This document shows positions 16,663-24,811 of a stretch of 34,766 nt of DNA, one piece after another. The notes beneath the pieces were generated by a model, which was not told the DNA's origin, did not search any database, and saw only the letters and a list, made by a program, of their open reading frames with translations. Both the position numbers and the translations under genes were made by a program. The DNA comes from Psychrobacter sp. UBA6766 (GTDB taxonomy: Bacteria > Pseudomonadota > Gammaproteobacteria > Pseudomonadales > Moraxellaceae). The DNA lies in contig NZ_DKGQ01000016.1 in assembly GCF_002453355.1 (NCBI RefSeq), positions 1 through 34,766 on the forward strand, written 5' to 3'. Within the stretch, counting starts at the first letter, position 1; every line of letters starts with the position of its first letter.

Positions 16663-17019
16663 ATGAAACTTAAATTACTTGCTCTAGCTGGTATCATGAC
16701 TGCAACTATGGGCCTTACTGCCTGTGATAGCAACAAAGAAAACGCTGCTGAAGATTTATCTGACGCGCAAGAAGAAGTGCAAGACGCTCAAGAAGAGCTA
16801 AACGAAGCTGGTACTGACGGCGAAGCTGTTCCTGCTGATGCAGACGCTGCTGTAGCTGATGCTGAAGCTGACATCGCTCAAGCACAAGCTGCTACTGCTA
16901 CTGACGAAGTAGACGCTGAAGTACCTGTAGACGGCGATACTACCAGCGTTGACGCAGCTAGCGAAACGCCTGCTGTAGACGCAGCTGACGAAGTTGTTGT
17001 AGAAGAACCAGCTCAGTAA
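16663..17019 (+). CDS. Small acidic alanine-rich lipoprotein
   Basis: A 118-residue putative lipoprotein. Signal peptide MKLKLLALAGIMTATMGLTA ends at Cys21 (lipobox LTAC); Asp at +2 is the classical inner-membrane retention signal in enterics, though this rule may not hold here. The mature part is extremely acidic and Ala-rich: a heptad-like ENAAEDLSDAQEEVQDAQEE segment likely forms a coiled coil, then low-complexity repeats of Ala, Asp, Glu and Val. There are almost no basic residues after the signal peptide. GGAG precedes the ATG at 16663 with proper spacing. It has a strong terminator. Function unknown; the coil might contact another envelope protein. Confidence 0.8.
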   Translation: MKLKLLALAGIMTATMGLTACDSNKENAAEDLSDAQEEVQDAQEELNEAGTDGEAVPADADAAVADAEADIAQAQAATATDEVDAEVPVDGDTTSVDAASETPAVDAADEVVVEEPAQ

Positions 17020-17050
17020 TTTTTATTTTTCATAATAGAAATTCTGTAGT

Positions 17051-17079
17051 AAAAAAGAGAGCGTATGCTCTCTTTTTTT
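17051..17079 (+). terminator. Strong terminator of the acidic lipoprotein gene
   Basis: AAAAAAGAGAGC (17051-17062), loop GTAT and GCTCTCTTTTTT (17067-17078) form a perfect 12-bp stem with a T-run; the A-tract makes it potentially bidirectional. Confidence 0.9.
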
Positions 17080-17197
17080 ATGCCTGTTAATCACATACTG
17101 ACTATTTAACGTTTTTACTCACCACTTACAATACAGCGTTGTGTAAAATTGAAAAGCGTCGTTATTAAAAGGCTTCTTTATTAAAACGCTTGGTATT

Positions 17198-17226
17198 AAA
17201 AAACTTCGTTAAAGTTAAAATTAACG
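17198..17226 (-). terminator. Weak terminator candidate of ihfA
   Basis: On the minus strand CGTTAA and TTAACG (17221-17226 and 17207-17212) form a 6-bp stem, followed a few bases later by six Ts (17203-17198). Beyond it, TTTTAATA recurs three times at 15-16-bp steps (17163-17201 on the plus coordinates). Confidence 0.3.
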
Positions 17227-17238
17227 GTTGAATAAAAG

Positions 17239-17538
17239 CTATTCATCAAATAAACGCTCATCAACTTGTTGGCGAAATTTTTGTCCTGTTTTGAAGGTAA
17301 CAACGCGGCGCGCCGATACCGCAACAGGCTCCCCTGTTTTTGGGTTGCGACCTGGGCGGCTGCTTTTGTCTTTAAGCTCAAAGTTGCCAAAGCCTGAAAG
17401 CTTGACCTCTTTGCCATCAATCAAACTCTCCGACAACTCGTCAAAAAAATTCTCTACTAAACACCGCCCTTCTTGGCGTGTTAGGTTAAGATGACTCATC
17501 AAATGCTCAATCATGTCAGATTTGGTTAAGGTGCTCAC
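17239..17538 (-). CDS. ihfA: Integration host factor subunit alpha
   Basis: One subunit of the DNA-bending IHF heterodimer, used in transcription, replication and recombination. The 99 residues match IhfA: N-terminal TKSDMIEHLMSHLNLTRQEG, the LSGFGNFELKDK beta-arm base, and the DNA-inserting arm RPGRNPKTGEP with its intercalating proline. The start is GTG (17536-17538) with TAGGAG upstream. It lies 249 bases after pheT on the same strand, the same order as pheS-pheT-ihfA in E. coli, and has an internal promoter candidate in that gap. Confidence 0.95.
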   Translation of the reverse strand: MSTLTKSDMIEHLMSHLNLTRQEGRCLVENFFDELSESLIDGKEVKLSGFGNFELKDKSSRPGRNPKTGEPVAVSARRVVTFKTGQKFRQQVDERLFDE

Positions 17539-17607
17539 AGTACGACTCCTATGCTATGTCGTGATGTCGAATATCATGGTTTAGCGGTATGAGAATTAAT
17601 GCTAGCT

Positions 17608-17636
17608 ATTATAAAGGTTTTTTGCCGCCTTTTTAA
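17608..17636 (-). promoter_or_regulatory. Candidate internal promoter of ihfA
   Basis: On the minus strand, TTAAAA (17636-17631), a 17-nt spacer and a perfect TATAAT (17613-17608). It lies about 70 bases upstream of the ihfA GTG, within the pheT-ihfA gap. Confidence 0.5.
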
Positions 17637-17787
17637 TAAAGTCTGCATTAAAATCCTTTATTAATAACCACTTAACTAATTTTATGAATAAAATTTTCTA
17701 TAAAATAATCATTTTTATAAATAGCAAAGCGCCATAGTCCCACACATGACGAGACTATAGTGCGTTTTACATTCTTATATTTACGTT

Positions 17788-20202
17788 TTAGCTGTCACGC
17801 AGCTGTGCTGAGTGCTGCTCGGTGAGCGCTCGCACGACCTTATCTGTCGCTGTCTTTACCGCTTCATCAGATAAGGTCTGCGCTTGGTCTTGCCATATTA
17901 AAGCAAAAGCTAGAGAACGCTGACCAGTCGGAACTTTGTCGCCTTGATAAACATCAAATAGCCATAAATCTGTTAATAGTGTACCTGCCGCCGTACGAAT
18001 CGTTGCCGCTAATGTTTGTAAGCTGACGTCGCTGTTGACCAAGATAGCAATGTCGCGGCGTACTTGCGGGAATTTACTTGGGGTAGTAATCGCATGCTGC
18101 TCGCGTGCAAGCGTCAGTAGCGGTGCCAATGACAGTTGGGCAACCCAAGTAGCTGGCAAATCTAACTGTTTAGCGGTGTTTGGATGCAGTTGACCCAACC
18201 AACCAACATAGGCGTCATCGATATAAAGCTTAGCACTTTGACCTGGATGCAAGAAGGCAAGTTCGCTACGTTCATAGCGAATACGTGCGCGTTCGATTTG
18301 CGCAGGTAATAATTGCTCAATATCATGCTTGAGGTCATAAAAGTCTAGTGCACGGTTTTGATACGCTTGCTCATCCCAAACATCACCGACTGCTACCAGT
18401 GCAATACTTGGTGTTTGTACCAACTCATTGATACTTTGACCAACGAAACTTAGCCCAGTTTCAAAAAAACGAACCCGTGACTGCTGACGGTTTAAATTAT
18501 ATTGCACACAAGGCAGTAAGCTTGACAGCAAAGTGCGGCGCATAACGGCCAAGTCACTAGAAATAGGATTGGCTAATGCCAACACTTCGCCAAGCGCTTT
18601 ATCATCCAGCAAGGCTTCTATTTTTGCGTCACTAAAGCTAAAGCTAATCGCTTCCATATAGCCATTATTGACCAGTGCTAGCTTCATTTCATGCGTTAAA
18701 TCTGCCGTATCGTCATAATCCATGCTCACTTGCAGGTGTGGCAAAACGCTTGGAATATTGTCGTAGCCATAAATACGGGCAATCTCTTCGATGAGGTCTT
18801 CTTTAATACTCATATCAAAGCGATATGATGGCGGCGTGCAAATCAGGCTATCTGCGAGCTGCTCTACCCCAAATCCTAACTGAGTTAGGATGCGCACCAT
18901 CACTGTCGGCTCAATCTCAATTCCGATAACGTCATGAACCTTGGCGATTGGTAAGGTAATTGGCGTGCGGGCTGGCAAGTACTGTCTATTTTCTACTTTA
19001 ACAATTTGCCCTGCTCGAGAATTCGTGACGCTGGTAATCAAATCAACAACCCGCGCTAATGCCAATTCTGGTAATTCAAAATCGACGCCGCGCTCAAAGC
19101 GTTGTGAGGCATCGGTATGTAAACCAAATCGGCGGGCGCGCGCAGCGATAGCTAAGGGATTAAAGAAAGCACTCTCTAACACGATATTGGTTGTGCTATC
19201 GGTGACACTACTACGTTGCCCGCCCATAATACCCGCTAGCGCAAGAGCACCTTTCTCATCAGCAATGACCAATTCATCACCGGTTAAGGTAATGGTTTGC
19301 TCATTGAGCAAAGTAATGGTTTCCTTAGGCTGCGCCAAACGCACCATTATATCACCAACGATGGTATCGGCATCAAAGGCATGTAGCGGCTGACCGAGTT
19401 CCATCAACACATAATTGGTCACATCAACTAAGAAATTATGTGAACGCAGTCCGGATTGCACTAGCGCATCAGTTATCCATTTTGGCGTATCGATGCTACG
19501 ATCAATATTGCTAATTGATTGCAGTAAATAACGCGGACAAGCCTCGACTGCGTCTACGGTTACGGCTGGCGTCGCAGTGTCAGCATCGTTAGCAGTAACG
19601 GCAACATTGGCAGGAATCTTAGGCTGCTGCATCGGCAAATCATTAATGACTGATATCTCACGGGCAATACCGCGTACGCTAAAGCAATCGCCACGGTTTG
19701 GCGTGATAGAGATATCTAATATTTGATTATCTAAACCTAAATACTCACGGATATCCACGCCAATCGGTGCGTCTGCTGGTAGCTCAAGTAAACCATCGAT
19801 GCTATCGGTTAAATCAATCTCAGACGCACCGCAAAGCATGCCGTTTGAGTCGATACCGCGTAGATTACCGTTCTTAATTTTAAAGCCTGCTTTATCATCA
19901 GAAGGCAATACCGCACCAACAGTCGCAACGGGTGCTTTCATACCAACCGTGACATTGGGCGCACCGCAGACTATTTGTAAAGTTTCGGCTGCACCAATAT
20001 TGACCTGTGTAACGCGTAGCTTATCCGCGTCTGGATGCTGCTCGACACTGATAACTTCACCAACAACCACACCACTGAAGGCACGGGCGACCGCAAAGCG
20101 ATCATCAATTTCTAGCCCTGCCATGGTCAACTGTTCAGCCAATTGCTCACTGCTATTATTAGGGTTTACCCATTGACGTAGCCACTGTTCGCTAATTTTC
20201 AT
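17788..20202 (-). CDS. pheT: Phenylalanyl-tRNA synthetase beta subunit
   Basis: The beta subunit of the heterotetrameric enzyme that charges tRNA-Phe, 804 residues (E. coli 795). Domain order is as expected: an N-terminal EMAP/OB-type tRNA-binding fold (about 40-150, with VVGEVISVEQHPDADKLRV), the B3/B4 editing region (about 215-390, with GIMGGQRSSV and SAFFNPLAIAARARR), B5 (about 405-475), a catalytic-like core (EEIARIYGYDNIP), and the C-terminal ferredoxin-like anticodon-binding domain (FPQVRRDIAIL...DVYQG). It follows pheS by 68 bases with no terminator between them, so they are co-transcribed. No truncation is seen. Confidence 0.96.
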   Translation of the reverse strand: MKISEQWLRQWVNPNNSSEQLAEQLTMAGLEIDDRFAVARAFSGVVVGEVISVEQHPDADKLRVTQVNIGAAETLQIVCGAPNVTVGMKAPVATVGAVLPSDDKAGFKIKNGNLRGIDSNGMLCGASEIDLTDSIDGLLELPADAPIGVDIREYLGLDNQILDISITPNRGDCFSVRGIAREISVINDLPMQQPKIPANVAVTANDADTATPAVTVDAVEACPRYLLQSISNIDRSIDTPKWITDALVQSGLRSHNFLVDVTNYVLMELGQPLHAFDADTIVGDIMVRLAQPKETITLLNEQTITLTGDELVIADEKGALALAGIMGGQRSSVTDSTTNIVLESAFFNPLAIAARARRFGLHTDASQRFERGVDFELPELALARVVDLITSVTNSRAGQIVKVENRQYLPARTPITLPIAKVHDVIGIEIEPTVMVRILTQLGFGVEQLADSLICTPPSYRFDMSIKEDLIEEIARIYGYDNIPSVLPHLQVSMDYDDTADLTHEMKLALVNNGYMEAISFSFSDAKIEALLDDKALGEVLALANPISSDLAVMRRTLLSSLLPCVQYNLNRQQSRVRFFETGLSFVGQSINELVQTPSIALVAVGDVWDEQAYQNRALDFYDLKHDIEQLLPAQIERARIRYERSELAFLHPGQSAKLYIDDAYVGWLGQLHPNTAKQLDLPATWVAQLSLAPLLTLAREQHAITTPSKFPQVRRDIAILVNSDVSLQTLAATIRTAAGTLLTDLWLFDVYQGDKVPTGQRSLAFALIWQDQAQTLSDEAVKTATDKVVRALTEQHSAQLRDS

Positions 20203-20270
20203 AAATATCTCGGATCAGAATTTTATAATAAAGATTTTGAAGTAAAGGTTCGACGATTAATAATGAAAAT

Positions 20271-21326
20271 CTAGCCAAACTGCTTTAAAAAACGTACGTC
20301 ATTTTGGAAAAATAAGCGCAAATCATCGATACCATAATACAGCATCGCGAAGCGCTCAATCCCCATCCCAAAAGCGAAGCCCGTGTATTTTTCCGCATCG
20401 ATACCGCAATTGGTCAGCACTTGTGGATGCACCATACCGCAGCCCATCACTTCAAGCCATTTGCCATTGTCATCAAGGATATCAACTTCAGCTGATGGCT
20501 CGGTAAATGGGAAGAATGACGGACGGAAACGCACGGTCAGCTCTTTGGCAAAGAACGCTTCTAAGAACTCGCTAATCAAACCTTTTAGCTCGGCAAAGGT
20601 GCTCGATTCTGTCACCATCAAGCCTTCTAGCTGATGGAACATCGGCGAATGCGTTTGGTCAGAGTCATTACGATACACGCGACCTGGACAAATAATGCGA
20701 ATCGGCGGCTCGTTCTTTTCCATCGTACGAATCTGTACTGGACTGGTATGCGTCCGTAATAGATAGTGCGCATCAAAGTAGAAAGTATCGTGCATCGCCC
20801 GTGCTGGATGATGCGAGGGAATATTAAGCGCTTCAAAATTATAGTAATCGCTCTCAACTTCAGGCCCAGTAGCGACATTGAAACCCGCTTGGATAAAATA
20901 CTGCTGCATACGCTGGGTAATCATCGTTACTGGATGCAAATGACCTTTTTGGCTACCACGCGCAGGCAAGGTGACATCGATACTTTCGCTGGCAAGCTTG
21001 GCGTTTAAGGCCGCTTCTTCTAGCTGCTGCTGACGAGTGGTTAAGGCATATTGAATACGGTTACGAACTTGATGTAACCAGCCGCCGTAGGTCTTTTTGT
21101 CATCGCTGCTGAGCTTACCCATTTGCTTTGACCAGCCGATTAATGGGCTTTTTTTACCAGTCAATTGCACACGTAAATCTTGTAATAAACGAACATCATT
21201 GACTTGTAAGATTAACGCTTCAGCGGCACTGGAAAACTCAATCAATTGAGCTTCATTTAGCTCATTGAGCTCTGAGGACAATGTCGGTAGCGCCGACAAA
21301 TCGGTGGTGGCAGCAGGGCTAGTCAT
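20271..21326 (-). CDS. pheS: Phenylalanyl-tRNA synthetase alpha subunit
   Basis: Catalytic alpha subunit that forms phenylalanyl-adenylate and charges tRNA-Phe, 351 residues. An N-terminal coiled-coil tRNA-binding region (about 20-95) is followed by the class II core: the motif 2 region FRPSFFPFTEPSAEVD and motif 3 FGMGIERFAMLYYG. Two ATGs compete: 21326 (MTSPAATT) and 21335 (MRLMTS). AGGA lies 12 bases before the first and only 3 before the second. I list 21326. The open frame runs further upstream to 21437, but that part is encoded by a simple heptamer repeat and is not credible protein. A long leader separates it from the rplT terminator. Confidence 0.93.
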   Translation of the reverse strand: MTSPAATTDLSALPTLSSELNELNEAQLIEFSSAAEALILQVNDVRLLQDLRVQLTGKKSPLIGWSKQMGKLSSDDKKTYGGWLHQVRNRIQYALTTRQQQLEEAALNAKLASESIDVTLPARGSQKGHLHPVTMITQRMQQYFIQAGFNVATGPEVESDYYNFEALNIPSHHPARAMHDTFYFDAHYLLRTHTSPVQIRTMEKNEPPIRIICPGRVYRNDSDQTHSPMFHQLEGLMVTESSTFAELKGLISEFLEAFFAKELTVRFRPSFFPFTEPSAEVDILDDNGKWLEVMGCGMVHPQVLTNCGIDAEKYTGFAFGMGIERFAMLYYGIDDLRLFFQNDVRFLKQFG

Positions 21327-21367
21327 AAGACGCATTCTTCCTGATTTAAACGGACTATTAATGATAG

Positions 21368-21408
21368 TAATTGGTAATTGGTAATTGGTAATTGGTAATT
21401 GGTAATTG
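21368..21408. repeat. Heptanucleotide tandem repeat TAATTGG, nearly six units
   Basis: Five exact TAATTGG units (21368-21402) plus a sixth lacking the last G. On the minus strand the array spans about 42-82 bases upstream of the pheS ATG at 21326, i.e. in its 5' leader. Such arrays can change length by slippage. Confidence 0.9.
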
Positions 21409-21431
21409 TAGGGAATTGACCAAATATTGCA

Positions 21432-21453
21432 AACCATTTCAGTAGAAATGGTT
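21432..21453 (-). repeat. Perfect hairpin in the pheS leader with a duplicate arm
   Basis: AACCATTTC (21432-21440), loop AGTA and GAAATGGTT (21445-21453). The arm sequence GTAGAAATGG (21442-21451) is repeated at about 21458-21467, so two mutually exclusive stems are possible. There is no T-run, so it is not a classical terminator. Confidence 0.5.
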
Positions 21454-21600
21454 AATTGTAGAAATGGCTTGAATATTTAGACAATGACTTTAAATGATGA
21501 TTTCAGAAAGTAAAAAGTACAATTTCGGAAAAAGCATGCTGCAACTTAACTCTCACACAACGGACAATAAAATCAACTACTGTAAAAAAATATTTACTAT

Positions 21601-21630
21601 AAAAAAAGCCACCGACCAGCGGTAGCTTTT
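21601..21630 (-). terminator. Terminator of rpmI-rplT
   Basis: On the minus strand a stem of 10 pairs in 11 positions (AAAAGCTACCG with CGGTGGCTTTT, loop CTGGT) is followed by a run of Ts (complement of the seven As at 21601-21607). It lies about 115 bases past the rplT stop and separates it from pheS. Confidence 0.85.
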
Positions 21631-21743
21631 ATTAATATCGACCTATTAATTAATATTATCCCTATCCATATAGACAATCGCTTAGAAAAAATCACTTATA
21701 AATAAGCACTTAGCAAGCAGCATATCTAATGATGGGTTAATAT

Positions 21744-22100
21744 TTATGCTAGTTCCGCTTTTGCTTTTTCAACCAAGGCGGTGAAAGTCGCTGCATCATG
21801 CATAGCGATGTCAGCAAGTACGCGACGATCGATTGCGATGTTTGCTTTTTTCAAGCCGTTGATAAGGCGGCTATAGCTTAAGCCGTTTAAGCGTGCACCA
21901 GCATTGATACGTGCAATCCAAAGACGACGGAAAGTACGTTTTTTGTTGCGACGGTCACGATAAGCATATTGACCAGCTTTGGTCACTGCTTGTACCGCTA
22001 CGCGGTAAACACGTGAACGGGCACCGTAGTAGCCTTTTGCACGTTTTAGGATTTTTTTGTGACGGCGATTTGCCTGAACACCACGTTTTACACGGGCCAT
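21744..22100 (-). CDS. rplT: 50S ribosomal protein L20
   Basis: Early 23S rRNA-binding protein required for 50S assembly, and in E. coli a translational repressor of its own operon. The 118 residues are standard: N-terminal basic arm MARVKRGVQANRRHKKILK, then AKGYYGARSRVYRVA and the globular end LNGLSYSRLINGL...AIDRRVLADIA. TTGGAG precedes the ATG. It follows rpmI by 143 bases, a wider gap than in many relatives. Confidence 0.97.
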   Translation of the reverse strand: MARVKRGVQANRRHKKILKRAKGYYGARSRVYRVAVQAVTKAGQYAYRDRRNKKRTFRRLWIARINAGARLNGLSYSRLINGLKKANIAIDRRVLADIAMHDAATFTALVEKAKAELA

Positions 22101-22243
22101 AAATTACTCCAAGATTTTTAAATTAAGCGAATCACGATGTTATTAAATAATAGTCATCGTTATCAAATTGCAAAGTCAAATATTTTTAATTCAGTCGCTA
22201 TTAATTTAATAGCTTCTAATTAATTATAAATGACGATAGGTTA

Positions 22244-22441
22244 TTAGATGTATGGGCACATACGACGAACTGCTGCTTCGTCAGACTTGTCCACCATCTT
22301 TAGACCGCGCAACTGGCGAATACGCTTAGCTGATTTCTTGGTCAAGATATGGCTTTTGAATGCTTGCTTACGCTTAAAGCCGTTCGCTGTTTTTTTGAAG
22401 CGTTTAGCGGCGCCGCTTCTGGTTTTCATCTTAACTTTCAT
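22244..22441 (-). CDS. rpmI: 50S ribosomal protein L35
   Basis: Small basic ribosomal protein, 65 residues: MKVKMKTRSGAAKRFKKT, HILTKKSAKRIRQLR and the end VRRMCPYI fit L35 throughout. In many bacteria infC lies directly upstream; here the next gene upstream is the divergent hisIE. A promoter and a leader of about 100 nt precede it, so rpmI-rplT form their own unit. Confidence 0.97.
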   Translation of the reverse strand: MKVKMKTRSGAAKRFKKTANGFKRKQAFKSHILTKKSAKRIRQLRGLKMVDKSDEAAVRRMCPYI

Positions 22442-22814
22442 GATGATTTGCCTCTTTGTCTTTGATAGAACCTGGTCGCCAAATAGTCAATAATGAATAG
22501 TCGCTTTAAAAACAAGCACTAAACGGCTATTTGCCTCGAGGTGGGAGGCGCTATTTTAGCAGATAGTGCGCTGTTTTGCCAAGGAAAGTTTTAATTCCTG
22601 CTTTGGCATAGTCCGTTGGTGACTATTATCCGTTAGTGGTTATTAAATAAAAAGCGAGCAAGATCGTGCTACTGCTATAATTGTGGTTTAATGACTGCTT
22701 TAATATATTGAATGTCAGTCGAAGCTGTGTTTAAGTAGGGATTGAGCGCTAGTGCTACCTTTATTATTTTCTTTATCACTTTTTAATTCCTTTTTATAAG
22801 ACGACAGATAGATT
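22442..22814. other. Divergent intergenic region rpmI/hisIE
   Basis: 373 bases containing the rpmI promoter and its leader on the minus strand. In the leader, GCCTC and GAGGC (22550-22530 region) can form a small hairpin, and CAAATAG can pair with CTATTTG nearer the ribosome-binding site. On the plus side no clear hisIE promoter was found. There is no trace of infC. Confidence 0.5.
22553..22582 (-). promoter_or_regulatory. Promoter of rpmI-rplT
   Basis: On the minus strand TTGGCA (22582-22577), an 18-nt spacer and TAAAAT (22558-22553) with TGC before the -10 (extended -10). The leader would be about 100 nt. Confidence 0.6.
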
Positions 22815-23663
22815 ATGACTTTACCTGCCTGGCTTGCTGCCGTAAATTTTAATGCCGATGGTTTGATTCCTGCGATTGCCCAAGATGATGTGTCGGGACG
22901 TATTTTAATGATGGCTTGGATGAACGCCGAATCACTACAATTGACCGCGCAAACACAAACGGCGGTGTATTTTTCGCGCTCGCGTGGCAAGTTATGGCAT
23001 AAAGGCGAATCGTCTGGACATACCCAGCGCGTGCATGATATTCGTCTGGACTGCGACGCCGACGTGATTGTCCTTAGCGTCACTCAAGCCGGTGGTATCG
23101 CTTGTCATACTGGCCGTGAGTCCTGTTTTTATCAACGTTTGGATTTGTCGGGGCAAACGCCTGAATGGCAAACCGTTGATAAAGTATTAAAAGACCCTGC
23201 GGAGATTTATACTTCTCACAAAACAGGGAATGCCTCGCCTCAGGTACACGCAGCCACATCGCAAGACATAATCAATGCTACTGCTCATACAAATGACAAC
23301 GGCTCTACCAATCACTCTATTTTGCAACAGCTTGACCATGTATTAGCAGAGCGCAAGCAAGCGGATGCTGACAGCTCATATGTGGCCAGCTTATACGCCA
23401 AAGGTCTTAATAAAATACTAGAAAAAGTTGGAGAAGAAAGCACTGAAAGCATCATTGCTGCTAAAGACTTTGCCAATTGTGATAAAAACATCGACGAAGC
23501 CCAGTATAATGCCGCGCGTCATGAGCTTATTTATGAAGTCGCTGATGTTTGGTTCCATACTTTGGTTGGGCTGGCTTGGTTTGATATAGAGTCAGAAGCG
23601 GTATTAAGTGAGTTGGGCCGACGCTTTGGACTGTCGGGAATTGATGAAAAAGCAGCGCGCTAG
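22815..23663 (+). CDS. hisI: Bifunctional phosphoribosyl-AMP cyclohydrolase / phosphoribosyl-ATP pyrophosphatase
   Basis: Catalyses steps 2 and 3 of histidine synthesis in one 282-residue chain (HisIE). The HisI half (1 to about 115) has WHKGESSGHTQ (61-71) and the metal-binding DCDAD around Cys80 with Cys97 and Cys104. The HisE half (about 168-282) has the helical EKVGEESTE (203-211) and EVADVWFH (241-248) typical of the pyrophosphohydrolase. A linker of about 50 Thr/Asn/His-rich residues joins them. Pseudomonads carry hisI and hisE as two genes before tatABC; here they are fused but the context is the same. No good ribosome site precedes the ATG, yet the N-terminus fits the family. Confidence 0.93.
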   Translation: MTLPAWLAAVNFNADGLIPAIAQDDVSGRILMMAWMNAESLQLTAQTQTAVYFSRSRGKLWHKGESSGHTQRVHDIRLDCDADVIVLSVTQAGGIACHTGRESCFYQRLDLSGQTPEWQTVDKVLKDPAEIYTSHKTGNASPQVHAATSQDIINATAHTNDNGSTNHSILQQLDHVLAERKQADADSSYVASLYAKGLNKILEKVGEESTESIIAAKDFANCDKNIDEAQYNAARHELIYEVADVWFHTLVGLAWFDIESEAVLSELGRRFGLSGIDEKAAR

Positions 23664-23724
23664 TCTTTTTAGAGTGGCGCTGTTTGATTATTGTTGCTTT
23701 CGCCTTTTTACCCTGATGGCAGGT

Positions 23725-23730
23725 TATAAT
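23725..23730 (+). promoter_or_regulatory. Possible -10 of a tatABC promoter
   Basis: Perfect TATAAT about 115 bases before tatA, in the 181-base gap after hisIE. No acceptable -35 is seen at 16-18 bases, so read-through from hisIE is equally likely. Confidence 0.3.
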
Positions 23731-23844
23731 ATAGCTCTGTTTTATTTCGCAGAAGATGTCGATACTTTTTGTTTAGGATAGCAACTTCCTATACACTCAA
23801 AGTATTTATATAAAGACTAAAAACCAAGACAGAAGGATAGCATC

Positions 23845-24084
23845 ATGGGCAGTTTTTCCATTACGCATTGGCTGATTTTATTGGTGGTGGTGGTGGTCGT
23901 ATTTGGCACCTCCAAGCTAAGAAATGCCGGTAAAGATTTGGGCGGCGCGGTCAAAGGTTTTAAAGACGCCGTTAAAGATGAAAATACCGAACATGCCAAA
24001 AAGCAAGTTGTGCTTGATCATGATGGCAACGCGCACACTGAAGAGCGAACAACCACCAAGGTTGATGACAAGCATAATGTATAG
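23845..24084 (+). CDS. tatA: Sec-independent protein translocase subunit TatA
   Basis: Pore-forming or membrane-thinning component of the twin-arginine translocase for folded proteins. The 79-residue protein has a short N-terminal transmembrane helix (THWLILLVVVVVVFGTSKL), the FG hinge, and the amphipathic helix RNAGKDLGGAVKGFKDAVKD, followed by a charged tail. AGAAGGA is well placed before the ATG. First gene of tatABC, 25 bases before tatB. Confidence 0.95.
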   Translation: MGSFSITHWLILLVVVVVVFGTSKLRNAGKDLGGAVKGFKDAVKDENTEHAKKQVVLDHDGNAHTEERTTTKVDDKHNV

Positions 24085-24109
24085 CATTTAATAGTGGCAT
24101 TGGGACATT

Positions 24110-24811
24110 ATGTTTGATATTGGGTTTTCAGAATTACTGCTGTTTGGCGTCATCGCCTTAATCGTTTTGGGGCCAGAAAAGCTGCCCCAAGCGGCACGTA
24201 CGGCTGGGCAATGGTATGCCAAGATCCGTCGAACCGTCACTACTTTGCAATCTGAAATTGAAGCTGAGCTAGATTTAGCTGAAACCCGCCAACAAATGCA
24301 AAAAGAGCTGGCTAAAATTCGTGAGACTGAAGCAGAAATGCGCCGTGAAATGGCAGAGATGCGTGGAAGTTTGCAAGAGTTTGAATCCTCGCAAAATCAG
24401 CATCTTAAAGCCGCGCATCAAGTTAATATTACTAAAGTGGATAGTGATAGCAATAAAATTGACCATGAAAAAGACGATCATTCATTAGCAACGCCAAAAG
24501 AATTTGACTACGCTTATGACAGCTATGACTCCGATAAAAAATTAACAGCGCCTGAACCATCAGAATCACAGAACTCAAATAATGACGCTAGTCTAAAAAC
24601 TGATTTTAACGACAATACCAATCAAATGATTCAAACCGCCATCACCAAACCATGGGAAAACATGTGGTTTCGTTTGGGCGCTTATGACAAAGCGCGACGT
24701 TTACCGCAACCGCCTTACTTTCCCAATTATAAAGCCGACATTTTATTAAATACCCAAATGGATACCTCGTTAAACCAACAGGCTTCTGCCAAGCAGCAGG
24801 AAAATGATTAA
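24110..24811 (+). CDS. tatB: Sec-independent protein translocase subunit TatB
   Basis: Forms the twin-arginine signal receptor with TatC. The 233 residues begin MFDIGFSELLLFGVIALIV, with conserved Glu8 and the LGPEKLP hinge, followed by an amphipathic helix and a long charged coiled coil (about 45-105, RQQMQKELAKIRE...). After a low-complexity acidic stretch there is a distinct aromatic/basic tail near 180-215 (PWENMWFRLGAYDKARR, then PPYFPNYKAD) that looks constrained, not random. TatB of E. coli has 171 residues, so this one is long. Its stop overlaps the tatC start by one base (TAATG), indicating coupled translation. Confidence 0.93.
   Translation: MFDIGFSELLLFGVIALIVLGPEKLPQAARTAGQWYAKIRRTVTTLQSEIEAELDLAETRQQMQKELAKIRETEAEMRREMAEMRGSLQEFESSQNQHLKAAHQVNITKVDSDSNKIDHEKDDHSLATPKEFDYAYDSYDSDKKLTAPEPSESQNSNNDASLKTDFNDNTNQMIQTAITKPWENMWFRLGAYDKARRLPQPPYFPNYKADILLNTQMDTSLNQQASAKQQEND

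Larger units (their letters stand above)
21327..21743 (-). other. rplT-pheS intergenic region / pheS leader
   Basis: These 417 bases hold, in minus-strand order, the rplT terminator, then about 270 bases leading to pheS with a perfect 9-bp hairpin and the heptamer repeat. I found no Phe-rich leader peptide; a 15-codon ORF at 21537-21490 has only two Phe. The pheS promoter must lie between about 21600 and 21470, but no good hexamer pair stood out. Confidence 0.5.

Noticed and set aside
21327..21437. Upstream extension of PheS
   Set aside because: The extra residues are the translation of the TAATTGG repeat and are not protein-like; no ribosome-binding site supports a start there.
21490..21537. 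A 15-residue ORF on the minus strand as a phenylalanine leader peptide
   Set aside because: It contains only two Phe, has no clear ribosome-binding site, and no terminator/antiterminator pair follows it.
22715..23083. Minus-strand reading frame of 122 codons over the start of hisIE
   Set aside because: It is antisense to the clearly conserved HisI domain and has no family features.
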